DNA of 64,000 nt, taken from assembly GCF_003096015.2 (NCBI RefSeq), contig NZ_CP029185.2:2390001-2454000 (forward strand), written 5' to 3'. Each line of letters opens with the position of its first letter. The stretch's first letter is position 1. Positions 8,048 to 17,823 of the stretch are shown here, in pieces. The notes under the pieces are model-generated. The model did no database searches. It saw only the letters and a list, made by a program, of their open reading frames with translations, and had not been told where the DNA came from. The position numbers and the translations under genes were made by a program. This DNA comes from Limnobaculum parvum. GTDB taxonomy: Bacteria; Pseudomonadota; Gammaproteobacteria; Enterobacterales; Enterobacteriaceae.

Positions 8048-9544
8048 ATGAAATCTAAAAAGTTTCTTTATCTGTTTATGGTCGTCACCGTCCTGATTGT
8101 CGGACTGATTGGCTATTTTGGATACCGTACTCTATCGCAGGAAAGTACCTTAAATGAGTACCAAACCCAGCAATTGGCAAAAACCCGGGTAGCTCAAACT
8201 CAGGATTTCATTTTGCAGCAGTTGAGACAGAAACAGATCCGTCTGAACACCATTCTGACTTACCTGAAACTGGACCCTTTGTCTCTCAATACGCTAATTG
8301 CCCAAGATAGCGATATCGAAGCCCTGTTTGTACTGGAACATAACAAACTGGTGTTTCCAAATGCCTATAAGCCGCTGAATCAAAAAGAGTCACTGTTTAT
8401 CCAACTGATCGCGCCCATCATTCAGGATCCGACCATTCTTATCGCGAAACAACATCAGTCGGATGATAAACGCCCCGATTCTGGCTGGTATGTGATGCAA
8501 GAGCAGCAGCAACCGGTACTGATTTACTGGCATAACATCAATGACCGAACGATTGGATTTAAGTTGTCCTATGTGAAGTTACTGTCAGATATCGTTTCCA
8601 GCATCGATTTCAATTATGAGCCGGATAGCCTCGTGATCTCAGATAACGGGCAGGTGTTGTATCAATCTCTAACCGGTGCTTATGATAAAGCCAAGCAACC
8701 GACCTACAATCAGGCGCTGCCCTTCCCGCTTCACGCATGGAAGATTGACTATTACGCCAGTAGTAGCAGTAATTACTCGCTCTATTATTTCACCCTTGGT
8801 CTGTTAGCCATTGTGATTCTGGCGGTGGGGGTTATTGCATTATCACTGTATCGTGAATTTAACCGGGCTACTCGTCTGGCCAGCCAACAGGTCAGTTTTG
8901 TTAGTCAAGTTTCCCACGAACTGAAAACGCCGCTCACCAATATCACGCTGTATGCAGAAATGCTTAAAGAGATGGAACAGGAAGAAGACAGCCAGAATAT
9001 CCACTATCTGGAGGTGATTATCAGTGAAAGCCGTCGCCTTTCGCGCCTGATTCAAAATGTGCTGACGTTTACCAAACTACCCCAAATTAACTTACAACCG
9101 CTGGATATCAGCCAGTTACTGTCGCAGATTCAGACTATTTTCACACCGGTATTTGAGGTGAAAGGAATCCATTTGTCTATGTCCGTTGAGGAGCATCTCA
9201 GTACCCACAGCGATATCGACCGGATAACTCAAGTCATCAGCAATTTGCTTAGTAATGCGGAAAAGTATGCGGCTGAGGGCAAGAAAGTCCAACTCAGCGC
9301 CAGCCAGGACGATGAAAACATTTATATCCGCGTTCGAGATTATGGCAAAGGTCTGTCTGATAAAGAGTTGAAACATATCTTCCAGCCGTTCTATCGAGTG
9401 AAATCAGAAATTACCGAAGGCGTTACCGGTACCGGCATTGGCTTAACGATTGCGCGTCAGTTGGCTCAAAGCCTATCCGGTACCCTAACGGCAGAAAATT
9501 GCAATAGCGGGCTGGCATTTACCTTATGCATTCCGCGCACCTGA
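8048..9544 (+). CDS. Membrane sensor histidine kinase
   Basis: A two-component sensor kinase of the HisKA type. From an ATG at 8048 it starts MKSKKFLYLFMVV; an ATG at 8033 would add five residues and lacks a good ribosome-binding site. One membrane segment near the N terminus and another ~225 residues later (YYFTLGLLAIVILAVGVIAL) enclose a periplasmic sensor domain I do not recognise. The cytoplasmic half has the H box (QVSHELKTPLTN), an N box (QVISNLLSNAEKYA), G1 (RDYGKGLSD) and G2 (GTGIGLTIARQL). The cognate regulator starts 34 bases downstream. The signal is unknown; the upstream VWA protein is an obvious candidate partner. Confidence 0.93.
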   Translation: MKSKKFLYLFMVVTVLIVGLIGYFGYRTLSQESTLNEYQTQQLAKTRVAQTQDFILQQLRQKQIRLNTILTYLKLDPLSLNTLIAQDSDIEALFVLEHNKLVFPNAYKPLNQKESLFIQLIAPIIQDPTILIAKQHQSDDKRPDSGWYVMQEQQQPVLIYWHNINDRTIGFKLSYVKLLSDIVSSIDFNYEPDSLVISDNGQVLYQSLTGAYDKAKQPTYNQALPFPLHAWKIDYYASSSSNYSLYYFTLGLLAIVILAVGVIALSLYREFNRATRLASQQVSFVSQVSHELKTPLTNITLYAEMLKEMEQEEDSQNIHYLEVIISESRRLSRLIQNVLTFTKLPQINLQPLDISQLLSQIQTIFTPVFEVKGIHLSMSVEEHLSTHSDIDRITQVISNLLSNAEKYAAEGKKVQLSASQDDENIYIRVRDYGKGLSDKELKHIFQPFYRVKSEITEGVTGTGIGLTIARQLAQSLSGTLTAENCNSGLAFTLCIPRT

Positions 9545-9578
9545 AAGGTGTACGGAAACATAAAACGGATGAATAACG

Positions 9579-10262
9579 ATGAAAATTTTAATTGCTGAAG
9601 ATGATGTACATATTCGCAATGGGCTGAACGATATGCTCTCCCGCGAAGGCTACAGCATTATTACCGCTGAAAACGGTAAAGTCGCATTAGCGAAATATCA
9701 ACAAGAGCAACCCGACTTCATTATTCTGGATATTATGATGCCAGAACTGGATGGCTACTCGGTGTGCAAAGAAATCAGAAAGAACGATGAGCATACGCCG
9801 GTCGTTTTTCTTTCCGCTAAGGGAGAGGAGATCGATAAAGTATTGGGCCTTGAATTGGGTGCTGATGACTATATCAATAAGCCCTTTGGTATTCATGAAG
9901 TACGCGCCCGAATTAAAACCATTGCCCGTCGCTGTCTGAAGGCTAAACAAAACTCACCGGATCAAATTTTTCAATTCGGCGATCTGCTGGTATCTCCGGC
10001 AGAGCTCTGTGCCAAACGCGGGCAACAGGTCATTGAGTTATCGTTGCGCGAAATTAAAATTCTGATGTGCCTGTGGCAGCACAGAAATCAAGTTGTCTCT
10101 CGCGATATGCTGTTTGACTGTGCGTGGGGATATGACTATGTTCCTAACAGCCGCACGCTGGATCAGCATATATCTAAACTGCGTAAGCTTCTTGAACTCG
10201 ACCCGGTAACTCCGATGCTGATTAAAACCATACATGGTGCCGGTTATCGTTATCAGGAATAA
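9579..10262 (+). CDS. OmpR-family response regulator
   Basis: A 227-residue response regulator with a receiver domain (phosphoacceptor D51 in FIILDIMMPELDG, S79, K101 in NKPFG) and an OmpR/PhoB winged-helix domain (~130-227, SRTLDQHISKLRKLLE, IKTIHGAGYRYQE). It pairs with the sensor kinase immediately upstream. Its regulon is not visible; autoregulation of the VWA-kinase-regulator set is plausible. The trio separates priC from rsmS, which are adjacent in E. coli, so it looks like an insertion into a conserved block. Confidence 0.94.
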   Translation: MKILIAEDDVHIRNGLNDMLSREGYSIITAENGKVALAKYQQEQPDFIILDIMMPELDGYSVCKEIRKNDEHTPVVFLSAKGEEIDKVLGLELGADDYINKPFGIHEVRARIKTIARRCLKAKQNSPDQIFQFGDLLVSPAELCAKRGQQVIELSLREIKILMCLWQHRNQVVSRDMLFDCAWGYDYVPNSRTLDQHISKLRKLLELDPVTPMLIKTIHGAGYRYQE

Positions 10263-10327
10263 CTGGCTATAGAAAAAGTCGCTACAATTAGCGGCATCGT
10301 TAGCTCTTTTACCTGAGGTGTTCACCG

Positions 10328-10486
10328 ATGTCACTGGAACAAGCTCCTGAAGAGATCAAACTGGCTGTTGATCTGATTTATCTGCTGGAAAGCCATCAAA
10401 TCGATGCCAAAACCGTACTCGCCGCACTGAAAATTGTCGAACAGGATTTTTTGCATAAGGCAGAACAAGAGCAGAAACAGGGTTGA
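10328..10486 (+). CDS. rsmS: Pleiotropic regulatory protein RsmS (YbaM, DUF2496)
   Basis: A 52-residue protein starting [20 protein letters not shown], the recognisable N terminus of RsmS/YbaM, which in Pectobacterium affects secondary metabolism and virulence. A GAGG ribosome-binding site (TGAGGTG) precedes the ATG. The continuation [21 protein letters not shown] also fits the family. In E. coli the gene follows priC; here the two-component cassette intervenes. The stop lies 11 bases before the 3' end of the convergent membrane-protein gene. Confidence 0.93.
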   Translation: MSLEQAPEEIKLAVDLIYLLESHQIDAKTVLAALKIVEQDFLHKAEQEQKQG

Positions 10487-10497
10487 AATCGCCCACG

Positions 10498-11034
10498 TTA
10501 CCTATTCTGCTGCTGAGAAGTGAATACACCCGCGCTAAACAGGGTATAAGTTAACATGGTTAATAGTGGCAACCATTGAGGCTCTTTCAGACGAGAGGCT
10601 ATCCAATGGAAAGGAAAGCAGGCCCGCAAAGCAAAATCATAAGGTTGATAGCCAAGAATGGGCTCTCCGCCTGCCGATAACACCAATGTACAAACCACCT
10701 GAGCGTAAAGAATAAACATCAAAAAAGGAACATAACGCCATAGCCGCTGCCGTGGTAATTGCACATAACGGCCATAGACATGCCCTATTGCCAATAACCC
10801 CAGGCAAAAAAACGCCAGACAAAACCAGCGCGTCATCTGAAACAGCCCTGCCCGACTAATGGTCAATCCTTCACTCAGTATCAAATCACGATTGAACGAA
10901 GCACTGGAATCCATCAGCAACAGACAGAAATAAGCCAGTATTTGGCTTAACAGCGGCAAAATTCCGGCTAACATCAGTAGCAATAGGATGAATGCCGTTA
11001 ATGATGAACGGAAAATAGAACGGGTATGCGTCAT
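10498..11034 (-). CDS. Uncharacterised inner membrane protein
   Basis: A 178-residue hydrophobic protein with about four membrane segments: residues ~10-40 (LTAFILLLLMLAGILPLLSQ), ~68-88 (WFCLAFFCLGLLAIGHV), ~98-120 (YVPFLMFILYAQVVCTLVL) and ~152-170. I do not recognise the family. It may be a DUF2975-like membrane protein but I cannot show that. It converges on rsmS and lies where E. coli has mscK. The next gene on the same strand is ychN, 34 bases upstream, so the two may be cotranscribed. Confidence 0.7.
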   Translation of the reverse strand: MTHTRSIFRSSLTAFILLLLMLAGILPLLSQILAYFCLLLMDSSASFNRDLILSEGLTISRAGLFQMTRWFCLAFFCLGLLAIGHVYGRYVQLPRQRLWRYVPFLMFILYAQVVCTLVLSAGGEPILGYQPYDFALRACFPFHWIASRLKEPQWLPLLTMLTYTLFSAGVFTSQQQNR

Positions 11035-11068
11035 GAATGAGACCTGTTCCGATGCATCGTATTACTCA

Positions 11069-11422
11069 TCAGAATGTCAGCACTTTATCGGCATTCAGCG
11101 TCCACTGGGCCAACTCAACTAATGTACCAATCTCTACCCCGTCAATCAGCGGTAATTGGCTGATACCACGACTATCGCTACAGGTTTTACATAATTTCAC
11201 TTCAACATTTTGAGCGGTCAGGATTTCCAGCATTTGCTGAAGATTATAGCCTTCATGAGGTTTGTGCCCACGAATCCCGGCGCTAACCGCGTCTGACATC
11301 AGAAATAGTTTCAATTCACCAGCCGGTGACTGTTCGCGAATCGCGATAGACAGGCGTAAAGCGTTAAATAGTAGCTCGCTGCCATAAGGCGCGCCGTTAG
11401 CGATAACCAGTATACGTTGCAT
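11069..11422 (-). CDS. ychN: DsrE-family protein YchN
   Basis: A 117-residue DsrE/DsrF-like protein almost identical in pattern to E. coli YchN, which forms hexamers and may handle sulfur or bind a ligand. Matches include MQRILVIANGAPYGSELLFNA, GYNLQQMLEILTAQNVEVKL, the cysteine pair in LCKTCSDSRG and the end LVELAQWTLNADKVLTF. Its E. coli counterpart is elsewhere in the genome, so it has moved here, upstream of acrR. Function unproven. Confidence 0.92.
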   Translation of the reverse strand: MQRILVIANGAPYGSELLFNALRLSIAIREQSPAGELKLFLMSDAVSAGIRGHKPHEGYNLQQMLEILTAQNVEVKLCKTCSDSRGISQLPLIDGVEIGTLVELAQWTLNADKVLTF

Positions 11423-11460
11423 CTGTTACTTCCTGTGATGGGATAAATTCGGCCCTGAGG

Positions 11461-12102
11461 CTAAAAACATACTTTTCTTAACGAAGGACTCTGCTTCATC
11501 AAATCAATAAAAGCATCAACTAATCGCGGAGCTTCCTGTTCTAATGAATAAGATTCCGGCATAAAAAGCCAATTCTCAATCAGACCACAAATATATGCCC
11601 GTAAAGTAATGGCCGCAAGGCTGATATCCAGTTGTTCATCCAATTGCTTGTACTGAACACACAATCGCAGATCTTTCTCAATTCTTTCATAATTTTCAAG
11701 ATATAAAGATTGATGAATTTGTTGTAATGAAAGCAATTCTCCGACAAACTCACACTTATGAAATAATATACCCAGTAAAGTTCTTCGACGAGGGTCGGTC
11801 ACTGTTGTCTGGAGAACAAAAATAAGCGTATGGCGTAACGCTAAAAGCGGTTCTGAGGGAAATTCATTTCTGTATCGCAGCGCTACGTCATCAATGCTAG
11901 ACTCTACTTGAGTCCACATTGCATTGAAAATATCGACCTTATTTTTGAAATGCCAGTAAATAGCACCTCGCGTCACTCCTGCCGCTAGGGCTATATCATT
12001 CAGCGATGTACTGGATACTCCCCGCCGGGCAAATTCCTGCATGGCGGCATCAAGAATATACTGACGGGTTTCCAAGGATTGTTGCTTAGTTTTGCGGCCC
12101 AT
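11461..12102 (-). CDS. acrR: TetR-family repressor AcrR
   Basis: AcrR represses acrAB and itself and is released by many pump substrates. The 213-residue protein has the TetR N-terminal helix-turn-helix (RQYILDAAMQEFARRGVSST, GVTRGAIYWHFKNKVDIF) and an all-helical ligand domain. It is divergent from acrA over a 158-base gap that contains the palindromic operator at 12142-12165. The layout and sequence match E. coli acrR. Confidence 0.96.
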   Translation of the reverse strand: MGRKTKQQSLETRQYILDAAMQEFARRGVSSTSLNDIALAAGVTRGAIYWHFKNKVDIFNAMWTQVESSIDDVALRYRNEFPSEPLLALRHTLIFVLQTTVTDPRRRTLLGILFHKCEFVGELLSLQQIHQSLYLENYERIEKDLRLCVQYKQLDEQLDISLAAITLRAYICGLIENWLFMPESYSLEQEAPRLVDAFIDLMKQSPSLRKVCF

Positions 12103-12141
12103 GATTTTTATGCTTTATGTGCGGTGTGTTCTGTAATTACT

Positions 12142-12165
12142 TACATACATACATGAATGTTTGTA
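12142..12165. promoter_or_regulatory. AcrR operator in the acrR-acrA intergenic region
   Basis: The 24-bp imperfect palindrome starts TACATACAT and ends TGAATGTTTGTA. It differs only at a few positions from the known E. coli AcrR operator between the same two genes. It lies about 40 bases upstream of acrR and 95 bases upstream of acrA, so one repressor site can cover both promoters. Confidence 0.85.
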
Positions 12166-12260
12166 TTATATCACACTAAATTTTTTGAGAATAACCGTGT
12201 GGTTACCTGAGTTTAACTATAACGGTAACTGATATTGAAATATTGAGTTGAGGTTGATCT

Positions 12261-13442
12261 ATGAGTAGAAACAGAGGGGTGATGCCTCTGGCAGCGGTGC
12301 TAATGCTTTCAAGCGGTTTAGTACTCGTAGGATGCGATAATAAATCCGACGCGGGCGCCCAACACGCAGCTCCAGAAGTTGAGTTTGTGAAGGTAAAAAC
12401 ACAACCAATCAATATCACTACTGAGCTTCCGGGACGAACATCTGCTTTCCGTATCGCAGAAGTACGCCCTCAGGTAAGCGGGATTATACTTAAGCGCCAG
12501 TTTACCGAAGGCAGCATGATTAAAGAGAGTGACTCTCTTTATCAAATCGATTCGGCAACCTATCAGGCGACTTATAACAGCGCCGTTGCCGATCTGGCTA
12601 AAGCAGAAGCTAACGCTACCCTGATGAATCTAACCGTAAAACGTTATCAGCCCCTGCTGAAAAATAACTTTGTTAGCCGTCAGGACTACGATACGGCAGT
12701 GGCTAATGCTCGTCAGGGCGATGCCAGCGTTCAGGCAGCGAAAGCGGCTGTGCAATCCGCTCGCATCAATCTTGAATACACCAAAGTTATGTCTCCTATC
12801 AGCGGACTGGTTGGTAAATCCAACGTCACCGAAGGTGCATTGGTGAATGCCAATCAGGCAACTGCTCTGGCAACCGTACAGCAACTTGACCCTATCTATG
12901 TCGATGTGACTCAATCCAGTAATGATTTCTTACGTATGAAACAGGAACTGGCTGACGGCTCACTGAAGAAGGAAAACAAAGCCACAGTAAGTCTGATTTT
13001 TGATAACGGTAGCGTCTATCAGGAAAAAGGAACTCTGGAATTTGAAGACGTCACCGTTGATGAAACGACAGGCTCTATTACTATGCGTGCCGTTTTCCCG
13101 AATCCAAACCATCAGCTCCTTCCTGGTATGTTCGTTCGTGCTCGTGTTGATGAAGGGGTAAGACCTAACGCGATGCTGGTTCCTCAACAGGGAATCACCC
13201 GTAACCAGCGTGGTGAAGCAACAACACTGGTTATCGACAAAGAAGAAAAAGTTGAATCACGCGTTATCACTACCGGTCAGGCTATTGGTGCTGATTGGCT
13301 GGTAACCAAAGGTCTTGAATCTGGCGATCGCGTGATTGTAACGGGACTACAGAAGATCAAACCGGGCGCATCTGTCACTGCTAAAGAGTATGCAGAAAAA
13401 TCGAAAGATGGCGCATCAAACGTACCAGCAGCGAAATCATAA
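12261..13442 (+). CDS. acrA: Multidrug efflux periplasmic adaptor AcrA
   Basis: AcrA is the lipid-anchored membrane-fusion protein linking AcrB to TolC. The 393-residue product has a lipoprotein signal with C25 in the lipobox LVGC. It keeps AcrA family landmarks: ITTELPGRTSAFRIAEVRPQ, the lipoyl/alpha-hairpin region (~55-205) with SPISGLVGKSNVTEGALV, and the beta-barrel part ending LPGMFVRARVDEG. Nineteen bases separate it from acrB, in one operon. Repression by AcrR is supported by the upstream operator. Confidence 0.98.
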   Translation: MSRNRGVMPLAAVLMLSSGLVLVGCDNKSDAGAQHAAPEVEFVKVKTQPINITTELPGRTSAFRIAEVRPQVSGIILKRQFTEGSMIKESDSLYQIDSATYQATYNSAVADLAKAEANATLMNLTVKRYQPLLKNNFVSRQDYDTAVANARQGDASVQAAKAAVQSARINLEYTKVMSPISGLVGKSNVTEGALVNANQATALATVQQLDPIYVDVTQSSNDFLRMKQELADGSLKKENKATVSLIFDNGSVYQEKGTLEFEDVTVDETTGSITMRAVFPNPNHQLLPGMFVRARVDEGVRPNAMLVPQQGITRNQRGEATTLVIDKEEKVESRVITTGQAIGADWLVTKGLESGDRVIVTGLQKIKPGASVTAKEYAEKSKDGASNVPAAKS

Positions 13443-13461
13443 ACGAGATTGAGTGTAGCAG

Positions 13462-16400
13462 ATGGCTAAATTTTTTATTGATCGCCCGATATTTGCTTGG
13501 GTAATCGCCATAATTATTATGTTGGCGGGTGCTCTGGCGATAATCCAATTACCGATATCGCAATACCCGACCATTGCTCCTCCGGCAATATCTGTTTCTG
13601 CGTCTTATCCGGGTGCAGATGCACAAACAGTACAAGACTCTGTCACACAGATTATCGAACAGAATATGAACGGTATCGATAAACTGATGTACATGTCATC
13701 CACCAGTGATTCAGCGGGTAATGCTACAGTAACCCTAACGTTTGACTCTAAAGCCGATCCAGACATCGCTCAGGTTCAGGTGCAAAACAAACTGCAACTG
13801 GCTATGCCTTTGTTACCCCAAGAAGTACAACAGATGGGGATCAGCGTTGAGAAAGCCAGCAGTAGCTTCCTGATGGTTGCCGGTTTCATCTCTGACGATG
13901 GCAGCCTGAGTCAGGAAGACATCGCTGACTATGTAGGCTCTAATATTAAAGATCCTATCAGTCGGACGAGCGGCGTCGGTGACGTACAATTGTTCGGTTC
14001 ACAGTACGCGATGCGTATTTGGTTAGATCCTAACAAGTTGAATAACTTCTCATTAACGCCAATTGACGTTAATAACGCCATTAAAGTTCAGAATAACCAG
14101 ATCGCTGCCGGTCAGTTAGGTGGTACACCACCCGTGAAAGGCCAGCAGTTAAACTCATCCATCATTGTACAGACTCGTTTAAAAACACCGGAAGAGTTTG
14201 GTCAGATCCTGCTGAAAATCAACTCCGATGGTTCACAGGTTCGTCTGAAAGATGTTGCAACCATCGCTCTGGGTGGTGAAAGCTATAACATAATCGCACA
14301 CTACAATGGTAAACCTGCTTCTGGTCTAGGTATTAAACTGGCTACTGGTGCTAACGCACTGGATACATCCGCAGCGGTTAAAAGCGAATTAGCCGCATTG
14401 GAAAAATTTTCTCCACCAAGCCTGAAAATCGTTTATCCATACGACACCACACCATTTATTAAAATATCCATTAAAGAAGTATTAAAAACACTGGTAGAAG
14501 CGATTCTGTTGGTCTTTATCGTTATGTACCTGTTCCTGCAAAACCTGCGCGCAACGCTCATTCCTACGATGGCAGTGCCGGTAGTTTTATTAGGAACGTT
14601 TGCGGTTTTATCTGCTTTTGGTTATTCGATAAACACCTTGACGATGTTCGCTATGGTGCTCGCCATCGGCCTGTTGGTTGATGACGCCATCGTAGTGGTA
14701 GAAAACGTAGAACGGATCATGGTGGAAGAAGGCCTACCACCAAAAGAAGCCACAAAGAAATCGATGGTGCAGATTCAGGGCGCGTTAGTGGGTATCGCTC
14801 TGGTACTGTCAGCCGTATTTGTGCCGATGGCTTTCTTCGGTGGCTCTACCGGTGCAATTTACCGTCAATTCTCAATTACTATCGTTTCTGCAATGGTGTT
14901 ATCGGTTCTGGTTGCGATGATTCTAACGCCAGCGCTGTGTGCCACTCTCCTGAAACCTGTGGCAAAAGGTAGTCATGGCGCAACAAAAGGGTTCTTTGGC
15001 TGGTTTAACAATCTGTTTGAGCGAAACACCCATCACTATACCAATAGTGTTGCCAACATTCTGGGTAGTACCGGTCGCTATATTCTGATCTATCTAGTTC
15101 TGGTTGCGGGCATGATATTGCTGTTTATCCGCCTTCCCTCTTCCTTCCTGCCAGAAGAAGATCAGGGGGTATTCCTGTCGGCAGTTCAATTGCCTCAGGG
15201 TGCCACTCAGGAAAGAACGCTAAACGTTCTAAGTGAAGTCACCGATTACTTCCTGACTAAAGAGAACCACAATGTTGCTTCGGTGTTTACCGTGTCTGGT
15301 TTCGGTTTTAGCGGACAGGGCCAGAATACCGGTTTAGCCTTTGTTAGTTTAAAGGACTGGAGCGAACGTTCAGGGCGAGAGAATAAAGTACCGGCCATTG
15401 TTGGTCGTGCAACCCAGTCATTCTCTAAAATTAAAGACGGTATGGTGTTTGCTTTTAACCTTCCGGCCATTGTTGAATTAGGTACCGCTTCTGGTTTTGA
15501 CTTCCAGCTCATCGATCAAGCTGGTTTAGGCCATGAAAAACTCACTGAAGCACGTAATCAACTATTCGGTTTGGTGGCTAAACACCCTGATATGTTAGTT
15601 CGGGTTCGCCCAAATGGTCTTGAAGATACGCCTCAGTTCAAACTGGCTATCGATCAAGAAAAAGCGCAGGCTCTAGGCGTCTCCATTAGCGATATTAACC
15701 AGACGTTATCAACCGCGTTGGGTGGATCTTACGTTAACGACTTTATCGACCGTGGTCGTGTGAAGAAGGTTTACGTTCAGGCTGATGCGCCATTCCGGAT
15801 GATACCAAAAGATATCGATAACTGGTTCATCCGTGGTGCAAACGGTCAGATGGTCCCCCTTTCTGCCTTCTCCAGCGCACATTGGCAGTTCGGCTCACCG
15901 CGTCTAGAACGTTACAACGGTCTACCTTCTATGGAGATCTTAGGTGAAGCCGCACCAGGCAAGAGTAGTGGTGATGCGATGAAACTGATGGAAGACTTAG
16001 CGTCTCAGTTACCCGTTGGTATTGGTTATGACTGGACCGGAATGTCTTATCAGGAACGTTTATCCGGTAATCAGGCGCCATCGCTATATGCCATTTCACT
16101 GATTGTGGTATTCCTGTGTCTGGCGGCACTGTATGAAAGCTGGTCAATTCCGTTCTCGGTTATGCTGGTGGTTCCGCTTGGGGTTATCGGTGCATTGCTG
16201 GCAACCACGGTACGCGGCATGGAGAACGACGTTTACTTTATTGTAGGCTTGTTAACCACCGTCGGACTCTCAGCGAAGAACGCCATCTTGATTGTAGAGT
16301 TCGCCAAAGATCTGATGGACAAAGAAGGTAAAGGGCTGATTGAAGCAACGCTGGATTCGGTACGTATGCGTTTACGTCCGATTCTGATGACTTCTCTGGC

Positions 16401-16611
16401 CTTTATGCTTGGGGTACTGCCGCTAGCTCTCAGTACCGGGGCTGGTTCCGGCTCTCAGAACGCGGTAGGTACCGGGGTTCTAGGCGGTATGATCAGTGCG
16501 ACCATACTGGCAATCTTCTTCGTACCGGTGTTCTTTGTAGTGGTGCGTCGCCGCTTTAGTAAACGCGGTGAAGATATCGAGCATACACATGCGATTGAGC
16601 ATAAATCCTAA
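13462..16611 (+). CDS. acrB: RND multidrug efflux transporter AcrB
   Basis: AcrB is the proton-driven trimeric pump of the AcrAB-TolC complex. The 1049-residue protein equals E. coli AcrB in length. Proton-relay residues D407 and D408 ([14 protein letters not shown]) are present, as is the lysine at 939 ([17 protein letters not shown]940 in E. coli). The N terminus [23 protein letters not shown] is the standard one. The transcript ends at the hairpin at 16636-16659. High similarity over the whole length leaves little doubt, although the paralogue AcrD/AcrF cannot be excluded without acrR and the operator; these make AcrB the right name. Confidence 0.98.
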   Translation: MAKFFIDRPIFAWVIAIIIMLAGALAIIQLPISQYPTIAPPAISVSASYPGADAQTVQDSVTQIIEQNMNGIDKLMYMSSTSDSAGNATVTLTFDSKADPDIAQVQVQNKLQLAMPLLPQEVQQMGISVEKASSSFLMVAGFISDDGSLSQEDIADYVGSNIKDPISRTSGVGDVQLFGSQYAMRIWLDPNKLNNFSLTPIDVNNAIKVQNNQIAAGQLGGTPPVKGQQLNSSIIVQTRLKTPEEFGQILLKINSDGSQVRLKDVATIALGGESYNIIAHYNGKPASGLGIKLATGANALDTSAAVKSELAALEKFSPPSLKIVYPYDTTPFIKISIKEVLKTLVEAILLVFIVMYLFLQNLRATLIPTMAVPVVLLGTFAVLSAFGYSINTLTMFAMVLAIGLLVDDAIVVVENVERIMVEEGLPPKEATKKSMVQIQGALVGIALVLSAVFVPMAFFGGSTGAIYRQFSITIVSAMVLSVLVAMILTPALCATLLKPVAKGSHGATKGFFGWFNNLFERNTHHYTNSVANILGSTGRYILIYLVLVAGMILLFIRLPSSFLPEEDQGVFLSAVQLPQGATQERTLNVLSEVTDYFLTKENHNVASVFTVSGFGFSGQGQNTGLAFVSLKDWSERSGRENKVPAIVGRATQSFSKIKDGMVFAFNLPAIVELGTASGFDFQLIDQAGLGHEKLTEARNQLFGLVAKHPDMLVRVRPNGLEDTPQFKLAIDQEKAQALGVSISDINQTLSTALGGSYVNDFIDRGRVKKVYVQADAPFRMIPKDIDNWFIRGANGQMVPLSAFSSAHWQFGSPRLERYNGLPSMEILGEAAPGKSSGDAMKLMEDLASQLPVGIGYDWTGMSYQERLSGNQAPSLYAISLIVVFLCLAALYESWSIPFSVMLVVPLGVIGALLATTVRGMENDVYFIVGLLTTVGLSAKNAILIVEFAKDLMDKEGKGLIEATLDSVRMRLRPILMTSLAFMLGVLPLALSTGAGSGSQNAVGTGVLGGMISATILAIFFVPVFFVVVRRRFSKRGEDIEHTHAIEHKS

Positions 16612-16635
16612 GTTAAGATCAAATTAACTTCTCCT

Positions 16636-16667
16636 CAGGGGTCGCAATTGCGACCCCTGTTTCTTTT
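16636..16667 (+). terminator. Rho-independent terminator of acrAB
   Basis: CAGGGGTCGC (16636-16645), loop AATT, GCGACCCCTG (16650-16659) followed by TTTCTTTT. It sits 24 bases past the acrB stop. Confidence 0.9.
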
Positions 16668-16729
16668 ACATATCACCAATAAGGGATTAGTATCGTAAGC
16701 CACATAGCAGGTAATTTTCCGGAGGCATC

Positions 16730-17686
16730 ATGAAGAATTTCTCCGAGCTTTCAGAAAAGGAAATTCTGGCTCTAGCCATCTCGTTAGAAGAAGAAGACCA
16801 CAAGATATATAACGAATTTGCTGAAGGATTACGGGAAACCTATCCTGACTCCGCAAAAATTTTCGAGCTAATGTCCCAAGAAGAAAATGGTCATCGCCAC
16901 CGCCTGATTAAGCTGTATCAGGAAAAATTTGGTAACCATATACCATTAATTCGTCGGCAGGACGTAAAAGGGTTTGTTGAACGCAAGCCCATCTGGCTCA
17001 ACCGTCCGCTCAGTATTGATAAAGTCAGAAAACAGTCGGAAGTGATGGAGCTAGAAACCCAGCACTTCTACTATCAGGCCGCTCGCAAAACGACTGATGC
17101 CGCTGTTCGTCAACTGTTAGGTGACCTTGCCGCAGAAGAACATCGTCATCAGCTACGCGCTGAACTGTTGGAAAAGCAGTTAATCAATTCAAAAGTACAG
17201 GAAACAGAGAGTAAGTCGGCTCACCGCCTATTTGTATTGCAGATTGTTCAACCTTCTCTGGCTGGTTTAATGGATGGTTCAGTTTCGACATTAGCACCTG
17301 TGTTTGCTGCTGCACTTGCCACCAAAGATAGCTGGCAAGCCTTTCTGGTTGGCTTAGCCGCCTCTATTGGTGCAGGGATCTCCATGGCATTTGCCGAAGC
17401 AGTTTCAGACAATGGTTCATTGACCGGACGAGGCAATCCATGGCTACGGGGAGCCTCCTGTGGCGTTATGACCACATTAGGCGGACTGGGGCATACCCTT
17501 CCCTTTCTTATCAGTGATTTCTGGACGGCTATGATCGCTTCCGGCGTGGTAGTGATATTCGAGCTGGCTGCAATATCTTGGATCCGTAATCGCTATATGG
17601 ATACGCCATTTCTACAGGCCGCATTTCAAGTTGTGGTGGGGGGATTACTGGTTTTCGCTACCGGACTGGTTATTGGTAGCTCGTAA
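16730..17686 (+). CDS. mbfA: Membrane-bound ferritin MbfA (erythrin-VIT1 iron transporter)
   Basis: The N-terminal half (~1-150) is a rubrerythrin/ferritin-like four-helix domain with diiron ligands E20, E52-x2-H55, E109-x2-H112 and E137-x2-H140. The C-terminal half (~165-318) is a VIT1/CCC1-type membrane domain (LMDGSVSTLAPVFAAALA, GISMAFAEAVSDNGSL). This fusion is MbfA, shown in Bradyrhizobium and Agrobacterium to export iron and protect against peroxide. A GGAGG ribosome-binding site precedes the ATG. It stands alone between acrB and the desaturase-like gene. No Irr- or Fur-like operator is obvious to me. The E. coli acrAB neighbourhood lacks it. Confidence 0.9.
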   Translation: MKNFSELSEKEILALAISLEEEDHKIYNEFAEGLRETYPDSAKIFELMSQEENGHRHRLIKLYQEKFGNHIPLIRRQDVKGFVERKPIWLNRPLSIDKVRKQSEVMELETQHFYYQAARKTTDAAVRQLLGDLAAEEHRHQLRAELLEKQLINSKVQETESKSAHRLFVLQIVQPSLAGLMDGSVSTLAPVFAAALATKDSWQAFLVGLAASIGAGISMAFAEAVSDNGSLTGRGNPWLRGASCGVMTTLGGLGHTLPFLISDFWTAMIASGVVVIFELAAISWIRNRYMDTPFLQAAFQVVVGGLLVFATGLVIGSS

Positions 17687-17823
17687 TTTTCTTATTTTTC
17701 AGATAACCATAACAATGTCAGAGAATATGCCGCGTTATCACTTTTTTATGATCAATGCCCTGATGATTTCTCTTAATATTCGATATCATTCCCCCTAGTT
17801 ACCTATGGATGGGATCCCAACGA

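Noticed and set aside
6620..10262. Proteobacterial dedicated sortase system (VWA target plus PdsS/PdsR)
   Set aside because: The layout is similar, but there is no sortase gene, no LPXTG-like or hydrophobic C terminus on the VWA protein, no visible VIT domain, and the kinase is much shorter than I recall for PdsS.
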